From GCA-016432345 sp964544105 (GTDB taxonomy: Bacteria; Patescibacteriota; Microgenomatia; Levybacterales; UBA12049), in NCBI GenBank assembly GCA_964544105.1, contig CAZIZQ010000017.1, positions 1 to 22,586 on the forward strand: DNA of 22,586 nt. Reading direction: 5' to 3'. The position numbers were made by a program, and so were the translations under genes. Below are positions 14,522 to 19,666 of this stretch, one piece after another. Position 1 is the first letter of the stretch. The number at the start of each line of letters is the position of its first letter. The notes below the pieces were generated by a model, which saw only the letters and a list, made by a program, of their open reading frames with translations, did no database searches and was not told the DNA's origin.

Positions 14522-15712
14522 ATGAAAAAGTACAAAAAAGATTTTCCTATTTTTCAAAAAAATCCCAAACTTGTATATCTCGATTCTGCGGCAACAAGTC
14601 AAAAGCCAGAAGTGGTACTTAAGGCAATAATAGAATATTACGAAACATATAATGCGAATGTTCGCCGTGGTCTCTATACAATTGCCGAAAAAGCAACAGC
14701 AAAGGTAGAAGAAGTGCGAAAGCAGACAGCAAGGTTTATAAATGCCAAATATCCAGAGGAGATAATTTTTGTTCGTAATGCCACAGAGGCAATTAATCTT
14801 GTGGCGTATAGTTTTGGAAATAATATTAAAAATGAAGACAGCGTTATTACAACAATAATGGAGCATCATTCTAACTTTGTTCCATGGCAGCAACTTGCCA
14901 AAATTAATGGTGCTAAATTTGAAGTCATAAATTTTGACGATAATTTCCAATTAAATTTTAATATCAAAAATGCGAAAATGTTCGCTATTACTCATGTGTC
15001 AAATGTGTTGGGCATAATAAATCCAATTAAAGAAATTACTAGACAAGTAAGATCGACAAATCCTCATATTAAAATTCTTGTTGATGCAGCTCAGTCTGTG
15101 CCGCATATGCCAGTTGATGTACAGGACTTAGATTGCGATTTTTTGGCGTTTTCGGGGCACAAAATGATGGCAGGGACTGGCATTGGAGTTTTGTACGGCA
15201 AAAAGGAATTGTTAAAACAAATGCAGCCATTTTTGTATGGTGGGGAAATGATTAGAGAAGCAGCTGTTGAAAAAACAATATTCGCAGATATTCCATACAA
15301 GTTTGAAGCCGGCACTCCTGATGTTGCTGGGATTGTAAGTTTAGGAGCGGCAATTGAATATTTGGAAACTGTTGGTATTGAAAATATAAGGAATCATGAA
15401 TTAGGAATTATGAATTATGCATTTGGTAAGTTGATACAAACTGATGGAATTACCATTTATGGCCCGCATGGTGTTCGAAATCGCAGAGGCGTTATCTCTT
15501 TTAATCTTGACGGTATTCACGCACACGATGTTGCGCAAGTGTTAGGAGATATGGATATTTGTATTCGTGCTGGCCATCATTGCACTATGCCGCTACATAA
15601 ACGTTTAGGAATCACCGCAACTGCAAGAGCAAGTTTTTATATTTATAATGATGAAGAAGATGTTGATAAATTTATTGAAGGAATAAAGAAAGTGAAAAGG
15701 TTATTTAAATGA
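14522..15712 (+). CDS. sufS: SufS-type (class II) cysteine desulfurase
   Basis: A 396-aa PLP enzyme that removes sulfur from cysteine to form a persulfide for cluster assembly. Motifs include YLDSAATSQKP, the histidine at IMEHHSNFVPWQ (His116 stacks on PLP), THVSNVLG, VDAAQSVPHMPVD, and the Schiff-base Lys214 in FSGHKMMAGTGIGVLYG. The active-site Cys354 lies in RAGHHCTMPLH, followed directly by the class II signature without the long IscS loop. Length is standard. No Shine-Dalgarno sequence precedes the ATG. Codons 291-299 (15391-15418) consist of a 7-nt tandem repeat. The stop overlaps the NUDIX gene as ATGA. It is the sulfur donor of the operon. Confidence 0.95.
   Translation: MKKYKKDFPIFQKNPKLVYLDSAATSQKPEVVLKAIIEYYETYNANVRRGLYTIAEKATAKVEEVRKQTARFINAKYPEEIIFVRNATEAINLVAYSFGNNIKNEDSVITTIMEHHSNFVPWQQLAKINGAKFEVINFDDNFQLNFNIKNAKMFAITHVSNVLGIINPIKEITRQVRSTNPHIKILVDAAQSVPHMPVDVQDLDCDFLAFSGHKMMAGTGIGVLYGKKELLKQMQPFLYGGEMIREAAVEKTIFADIPYKFEAGTPDVAGIVSLGAAIEYLETVGIENIRNHELGIMNYAFGKLIQTDGITIYGPHGVRNRRGVISFNLDGIHAHDVAQVLGDMDICIRAGHHCTMPLHKRLGITATARASFYIYNDEEDVDKFIEGIKKVKRLFK
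15391..15418 (+). repeat. Intragenic 7-nt tandem repeat in sufS
   Basis: Four heptamers GAATCAT GAATTAG GAATTAT GAATTAT, followed by a weaker GCATTTG. The reading frame is kept and SufS seems to have normal length here, so the repeat replaces rather than extends the helix sequence (NHELGIMNYAFG). Confidence 0.7.
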
Positions 15713-16128
15713 AAAAAGTTCCAAAAATCAATGTAGATATTTTAGTTATTCAGAGTAAAAAAATCCTTTTGGGTCTTTTTACTAAAAAGTGGAGCTATAA
15801 GGGAAAACAGGTATATGGTGTTCCAGGTAGGGATATTCGATTTGGAGAAAAAATTGGAGACACAGTAAAAAGAGATATTAAAGAAGATCTTGGTTGTGAG
15901 ATTAAAACATATAGAATTATTTGCGTAAATGCAAATTATGCCTTGGATAATCATTATATCGGTATTGGTGTTGTGGCAGAAATAAAAGGAGAAATTAAAA
16001 ACCTAATTCCACAAGATTGGAAAAAATGGGAATGGTTTGATAAAGATAAAATCCCAGCTAATCTTTTCCCTGCAACTAAAAATCTTATTGAGTGTTATTT
16101 AGAAAATAAATTTATTGTTTCGGAATAA
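15709..16128 (+). CDS. NUDIX hydrolase inside the suf operon
   Basis: A 139-aa single-domain NUDIX protein. The NUDIX box is recognisable as GRDIRFGEKIGDTVKRDIKE: Glu47, Arg55, Glu59 and DLG at 60-62. It differs from the canonical G-x5-E-x7-REUxEExGU at two acidic positions, with Asp56 and Asp60 in place of Glu. The VPGR-x-IRFGE arrangement resembles GDP-mannose hydrolase-like NUDIX proteins, but the substrate cannot be assigned. The C-terminus has the common KWEWFDKDKIPANLFP segment. It overlaps sufS by 4 nt and ends 3 nt before sufU, so it is co-transcribed with the Fe-S genes. Possible roles are nucleotide-sugar or damaged-nucleotide clean-up; no known SUF role is established. Confidence 0.85.
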   Translation: MKKVPKINVDILVIQSKKILLGLFTKKWSYKGKQVYGVPGRDIRFGEKIGDTVKRDIKEDLGCEIKTYRIICVNANYALDNHYIGIGVVAEIKGEIKNLIPQDWKKWEWFDKDKIPANLFPATKNLIECYLENKFIVSE

Positions 16129-16131
16129 GAT

Positions 16132-16509
16132 ATGTTAGATACTTTATACAGGGAAGAAATTTTGGAACATTATCGAAACCCACAAAATTTTGGGAAATTA
16201 TCTGATTTTGATATTTCATCAAAGCAATCGAATCCGTTTTGTGGAGATGAGATTGAAATATTTGTCAACTTTAGAGATATTACCCAAGGTGCCAATAGCA
16301 TTCCACCTCTAAGGTGGAAAGTAAAAAAAGTAGAAGATATTAGTTTTGAAGGGCAAGGTTGTGTCATTAGTATGGCGGGGGCGTCAATGCTTACAGAATT
16401 TGTAAAGGGAAAAACAAAAGAGAAGTTGACAAGCTTTTCGGAAAACGATATGCTCAACCTACTTGGCATTGAAGTTATCGGTGCTAAAAGATTGCATTTA
16501 TGGCGTTAA
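16132..16509 (+). CDS. sufU: SufU/IscU-like Fe-S scaffold or sulfur acceptor, lacking the third cysteine
   Basis: A 125-aa IscU/SufU-family protein. It starts LYREEILEHYRNPQNFGKL, and has NPFCGDEIEIF (Cys37, Asp39) and FEGQGCVISMAGASMLTEFVKGKT (Cys77). It lacks the 18-21-residue Gram-positive SufU insertion after the second cysteine and in that respect resembles IscU. Between Asp39 and Cys77 an additional loop of about 13 residues (around ITQGANSIPPLRW) is encoded around a perfect hairpin. The C-terminus ends GAKRLHLWR where the family normally has a third cysteine (x-R-x-K-C-A). A TGC in the +1 frame at 16493-16495 raises the chance of a frameshift or sequencing error. The last 10 nt overlap the ferredoxin gene. 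It is expected to accept sulfur from SufS. Confidence 0.82.
   Translation: MLDTLYREEILEHYRNPQNFGKLSDFDISSKQSNPFCGDEIEIFVNFRDITQGANSIPPLRWKVKKVEDISFEGQGCVISMAGASMLTEFVKGKTKEKLTSFSENDMLNLLGIEVIGAKRLHLWR
16301..16319. repeat. Perfect hairpin inside sufU
   Basis: TTCCACCT-CTA-AGGTGGAA: 8-bp perfect arms with a 3-nt loop, within the extra loop of SufU (residues around IPPLRW). A similar but not identical palindrome (TCCACTCGAGTGGA) occurs at 22441-22454. It could be a small dispersed palindromic element. Confidence 0.7.
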
Positions 16510-16775
16510 AAGTAAAAGTTGATCGGGGATTATGTATTGGCGCAGCGAGTTGTGTGGCAGTTGCGCCTAATACCTTTGAATTAGACGCTGAAGGAAAAGC
16601 GGTTATAAAGAAAAAAGATGGTTCAATGACCTCGGATTTCGTCAATTACGCAGATATAAATGATATAGAAGATAATATTCTTAATTCTGCAAAATCGTGT
16701 CCAGTAAATGCAATTATTATTGTCGAGGTTGATGAAACTGGAAAAGAAATCCGTCAAGTCTGGCCAGAAGCATAA
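16500..16775 (+). CDS. Single-cluster ferredoxin with CxxAxxC...CP motif
   Basis: A 91-aa small acidic ferredoxin. The cluster ligands visible are Cys12 and Cys18 in LCIGAASCV, and Cys67 in AKSCPVNAI. The canonical second cysteine of a CxxCxxC set is Ala15, so only three cysteines remain. This suggests a [3Fe-4S] or labile [4Fe-4S] centre, as in CIGxxxC ferredoxins of actinobacteria and some archaea. APNTFELDAEGKAVI is typical of that group. A region of acidic residues (YADINDIEDN) precedes the last cysteine. It starts within the 3' end of sufU (10-nt overlap) and ends the suf operon. It may serve SUF assembly as electron donor, or accept electrons from the oxidoreductase encoded 1.2 kb downstream. 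Confidence 0.86.
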   Translation: MALKVKVDRGLCIGAASCVAVAPNTFELDAEGKAVIKKKDGSMTSDFVNYADINDIEDNILNSAKSCPVNAIIIVEVDETGKEIRQVWPEA

Positions 16776-16788
16776 GTTGGTTAAGGCT

Positions 16789-16820
16789 TTGACCGCTCAC
16801 AAAAATTTTCGTTAGATAAT
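16789..16820 (+). promoter_or_regulatory. Weak promoter candidate before the 330-aa gene
   Basis: TTGACC (16789-16794, 5 of 6) and GATAAT (16815-16820, 5 of 6) are separated by 20 nt, longer than the usual 16-18. With the GATAAT as -10, transcription would begin at about 16827, the A of the start codon. The spacing makes this uncertain. Confidence 0.3.
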
Positions 16821-16826
16821 TACTAT

Positions 16827-17819
16827 ATGATTGACAATGAATCCGTTGGGATAACGAGAGAAAGAATAAATCAAATACCCGATACATGGAACCAACCGTT
16901 TACTCCAAATGATATTCCTTCTGTAGCATCAATTCTAGAAGAAGTTAACCAGGACCCAAATTTAGAAAATAAAGGTGAGATTTCAAAAGCCAAAGCAAAT
17001 AAAGATTATATTGGATTGACAGATGATGAGCTTGCAATAAGAATTCCTGAGTTTATTAATAGTTGTCTTTTAGAAATGACACAATATGAAGAAGTATCAA
17101 GACAACCTGCAGAAGAACGCTTGCGGAAATTAAGAGAAGTTGCCCCAACTGTTACAAGAATTATTGATCTTGCCGCTCCTGGAGATTATTATCATCTCGT
17201 TAAAGAAGATAGGTTTAAAGGTGATCCACCTATGCGGGGCGCAGATCGTGTTCGGTCCGATCAAGCAGCAATACTTGGGATTGTTCTTGCTGGAATTAAA
17301 GAAAACTGGCCAGAGGAAGATCTTTTATTATTTTTAAATCAGCATGTGCTTACAACAGACAATCCACAACTAAATGGATTAAGGGAAAAAGCAAAACAAG
17401 CACTACAAAATTCAGGAATACGGCTTGTGTATGCAGGACGAGAAGATGAGGTGCAAGCAATTAAAACTGTCCTTAATCAAAAGAATATATTTATTCCTAA
17501 AGAATGTGTGGATTTTATTGGCCCAGAAGGAATTGATAACACAATTGATCAAACAAGAAGAATAAAAGAATATTTACATGACAATCTGCGACCTGGCGAT
17601 TCGTTTATAGAGCCACTTAATATCCAAGGAATACGAAGTATGCGAATGGCAAATAAATACGGTATGGTTCCGCAAGACACGAATGCTTTTGTTTATGCAA
17701 TGCCTACAGCAACCGGCGAGACAGCATTAGGTTATAGACGAAGAGAGATAAGAGGAGCAGTTTTTTATTCGCTAACAGACCAAGCCACATTCGCTCCTGT
17801 AGTCCATAAGGTTATTTGA
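16827..17819 (+). CDS. Unrecognised 330-aa protein between suf and OFOR genes
   Basis: I do not recognise this protein with confidence. It is soluble: no signal peptide, no membrane span and no cysteine cluster. Residues 1-60 are polar and probably flexible (SVGITRERINQIPDTWNQPF). Residues 60-190 look alpha-helical, with LTDDELAIRIPEFINSCLLEM and a segment around RGADRVRSDQAAILGIVLAG. Residues 195-300 may be an alpha/beta domain: RLVYAGREDEVQAI, CVDFIGPEGIDNTIDQTRRI, GDSFIEPLNIQGIRSMRMA, KYGMVP. This order recalls DUF218/YdcF-type domains (YxG...T..qt...R), but the match is loose. It stands alone between two better-defined units and could have its own promoter. Its stop is 106 nt from the OFOR alpha start. 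Function unknown. Confidence 0.8.
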   Translation: MIDNESVGITRERINQIPDTWNQPFTPNDIPSVASILEEVNQDPNLENKGEISKAKANKDYIGLTDDELAIRIPEFINSCLLEMTQYEEVSRQPAEERLRKLREVAPTVTRIIDLAAPGDYYHLVKEDRFKGDPPMRGADRVRSDQAAILGIVLAGIKENWPEEDLLLFLNQHVLTTDNPQLNGLREKAKQALQNSGIRLVYAGREDEVQAIKTVLNQKNIFIPKECVDFIGPEGIDNTIDQTRRIKEYLHDNLRPGDSFIEPLNIQGIRSMRMANKYGMVPQDTNAFVYAMPTATGETALGYRRREIRGAVFYSLTDQATFAPVVHKVI

Positions 17820-17890
17820 TACCGTTTGCAATATTATTTAGGTACAACGGGCAAGAGCTTACCTCGTTTGAGATAAGATCCTTGATGTGA

Positions 17891-17919
17891 GTGACATTGT
17901 TGATTGTTGGTGATAAAAT
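17891..17919 (+). promoter_or_regulatory. Promoter of the OFOR gene pair, predicted leaderless
   Basis: GTGACA (17891-17896, 5 of 6) and TAAAAT (17914-17919, 5 of 6) with exactly 17-nt spacing. The expected transcription start (about 7 nt past the -10) falls on the A of ATG 17926, and no Shine-Dalgarno sequence is present. The rest of the 106-nt gap (17820-17890) shows no terminator, tRNA or ORF that I can support. Confidence 0.6.
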
Positions 17920-17925
17920 AAATAT

Positions 17926-19665
17926 ATGGTAGATTTTCAGTGGTTGATCGGTGGAGAAGCAGGGTATGGCATTATGACGGTTGGTGCTTTAATGGGAAAA
18001 GTATTCACTCGTCTAGGTTTGTTTGTTTTTGATTACACCGAATACCCCTCTTTAATTCGTGGCGGACACAATGCCTACTATGTTAGAGCATCAGATGAAG
18101 AGATTTTTTGCCAAAAACAAACAGTTGATATATTAGTTGCTTTAAATAGGGAAACAATCGATAGGCATAAAACAGAGCTTTCCCCAAATGCTCTAGTTGT
18201 TTATGATCCAAACGTTACTAAAATCGAACCATCCGAATTTCCAACGCAAACATTACTTCCTGTTCCTCTTTTAGAACTTACTAAGCAGGTTAGTGCAGAT
18301 AGGTTGATGATCAACACAGTTTCTGTTGGAGCATCGCTTGCTCTTTTATACAAAGATTTTAATGTTTTGGAAGGTTTGCTTAAAGATATTTTTGGTCGAA
18401 AAGGAGAAAAGGTAATTTCGCTTAATGTTAATACCTCAAAAGCAGGGTTTGACTATATTGTTAAAAATTTTGCCGATAAATCTAAAATTGCTGTTCAAAA
18501 ACAGCAGCAAAAGAATTTGTTTATTGGAGGAGCGGAAAGTTTGGCCTTGGGTGCAATTAGGGCGGGTGTAAAATTTGCTGCTATTTACCCAATGACACCT
18601 ATCAATGCTGTTCTCACTACCATTTCTGCATATGCCCTTAAATATAACATTGTGGTGAAAGAGCCGGAAGATGAAATAGCAGGAATTAATATGGCAATTG
18701 GTGCATCTTTTGCAGGCGTTCGAAGTATTGTTGCTACATCTGGTGGGGGTTTTGCATTAATGGTCGAAGGTTTAGGGTTGACGGCCCAGACAGAAACACC
18801 GCTTGTGGTTATCGAAGGTATGCGCCCGGGCCCCGCAACAGGGATGCCAACCTGGACTGACCAGGGTGATGTAAGGTTTGTAATGCACGCAGCACATGGT
18901 GATTTTCCTCGCATTGTTGTTGCGCCTGGTGATTGTTTGGAAGCCTTTACCTGCGTAATGGAAGCATTTAATTTAGCAGAGAAATATCAAATGTTGGTTA
19001 TTGTGCTTACAGATAAATATCTAAACGAAGGGCATGCGACAGTTGAGGCAGAAAAGTTCAAAGTTCAAAATTCAAATTATAAAATTGAAAGAGGAAAGAT
19101 GATTACTGATGAAGAGGCATTAAAGGAAACAGACTACAAAAGGTATGCTCTTGTTGATGACGGAATTTCGCCGCGTTCAATACCAGGTCAACAAGGAGGA
19201 ATTGCCTTAAGTGGTTCAGATGAGCATGATGAAAAAGGTTTGTATAACGAGACTTCGGACATGAGAACAAAAATGATGGATAAAAGGTTTAAGAAGCTTG
19301 ATCCAATTTCTAAAGTTTTGCCCCAACCTGTATTATATGGAGATAAAGATGCAAGTTTGACCATTGTGGGATTTGGTTCAACAAAATTACCGGTTTTAGA
19401 AGCGATGAAGTGGTTAAAGAAAGAGGGTGTAAGTGTTAATTTTTTACAGGTTATGTATCTTAATCCTTTCCCGGCAGATTCGGTATTACAAATATTAACT
19501 GTTGCTAAAAAAACATTGGTTGTTGAAGGAAATAAAACAGGACAATTCGAAAGTGTTGTTCGGGAAAAGACAGGATTTGTATTTGCAAATCATTTTCGAA
19601 AATATGATGGTAGACCATTTTATCCGGAAGAAATTGTGACAAAAGTAAAAGAATTACTTAAATAA
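17926..19665 (+). CDS. korA: 2-oxoacid:ferredoxin oxidoreductase, fused gamma-alpha subunit
   Basis: A 579-aa protein joining two OFOR modules. Residues 1 to about 185 form the gamma domain (WLIGGEAGYGIMTVGALMGK, TEYPSLIRGGHNAYYVR, NTVSVGASLALL). From about residue 198 the alpha module begins: FIGGAESLALGAIRAGV, AIYPMTPINAV (Tyr221-Pro225), KEPEDEIAGINMAIGASFAG and SGGGFALMVEGLGLTAQTETPLV. These are followed by the RPGPATGMPTWTDQGD block and VDDGISPRSIPG. GxxSPRxxPG-type and GMPT..DQ motifs are typical of KorA-like two-subunit enzymes. With KorB it should decarboxylate a 2-oxoacid to acyl-CoA and reduce ferredoxin. 2-Oxoglutarate versus pyruvate cannot be settled from sequence. A 7-nt repeat encodes residues around FKVQNSNYKI. 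The gene is 1 nt from korB. Confidence 0.92.
   Translation: MVDFQWLIGGEAGYGIMTVGALMGKVFTRLGLFVFDYTEYPSLIRGGHNAYYVRASDEEIFCQKQTVDILVALNRETIDRHKTELSPNALVVYDPNVTKIEPSEFPTQTLLPVPLLELTKQVSADRLMINTVSVGASLALLYKDFNVLEGLLKDIFGRKGEKVISLNVNTSKAGFDYIVKNFADKSKIAVQKQQQKNLFIGGAESLALGAIRAGVKFAAIYPMTPINAVLTTISAYALKYNIVVKEPEDEIAGINMAIGASFAGVRSIVATSGGGFALMVEGLGLTAQTETPLVVIEGMRPGPATGMPTWTDQGDVRFVMHAAHGDFPRIVVAPGDCLEAFTCVMEAFNLAEKYQMLVIVLTDKYLNEGHATVEAEKFKVQNSNYKIERGKMITDEEALKETDYKRYALVDDGISPRSIPGQQGGIALSGSDEHDEKGLYNETSDMRTKMMDKRFKKLDPISKVLPQPVLYGDKDASLTIVGFGSTKLPVLEAMKWLKKEGVSVNFLQVMYLNPFPADSVLQILTVAKKTLVVEGNKTGQFESVVREKTGFVFANHFRKYDGRPFYPEEIVTKVKELLK
19054..19088 (+). repeat. Intragenic 7-nt tandem repeat in korA
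   Basis: Five heptamers AAGTTCA AAGTTCA AAATTCA AATTATA AAATTGA, the last two degenerate, encoding part of FKVQNSNYKI between the alpha domain and the IERGKM segment. The reading frame is preserved. Confidence 0.7.
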
Positions 19666-19666
19666 T

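Noticed and set aside
14327..14950. A 207-codon open frame on the minus strand opposite the sufD end and sufS start
   Set aside because: It is antisense to two clearly conserved genes, low in complexity (Cys/Phe/Ile-rich) and has no recognisable motif; it is a shadow of AT-rich coding sequence.
17820..17890. Possible small RNA or attenuator in the gap before korA (CCGTTTG...CAACGG)
   Set aside because: Only a 5-bp imperfect stem with a long loop and no T-run; nothing supports an RNA gene.
18490..18505. GCTGTT-CAAA-AACAGC hairpin in korA
   Set aside because: Six-bp arms in the Gln-rich linker between the gamma and alpha modules; short enough to be chance, and no related copies seen.
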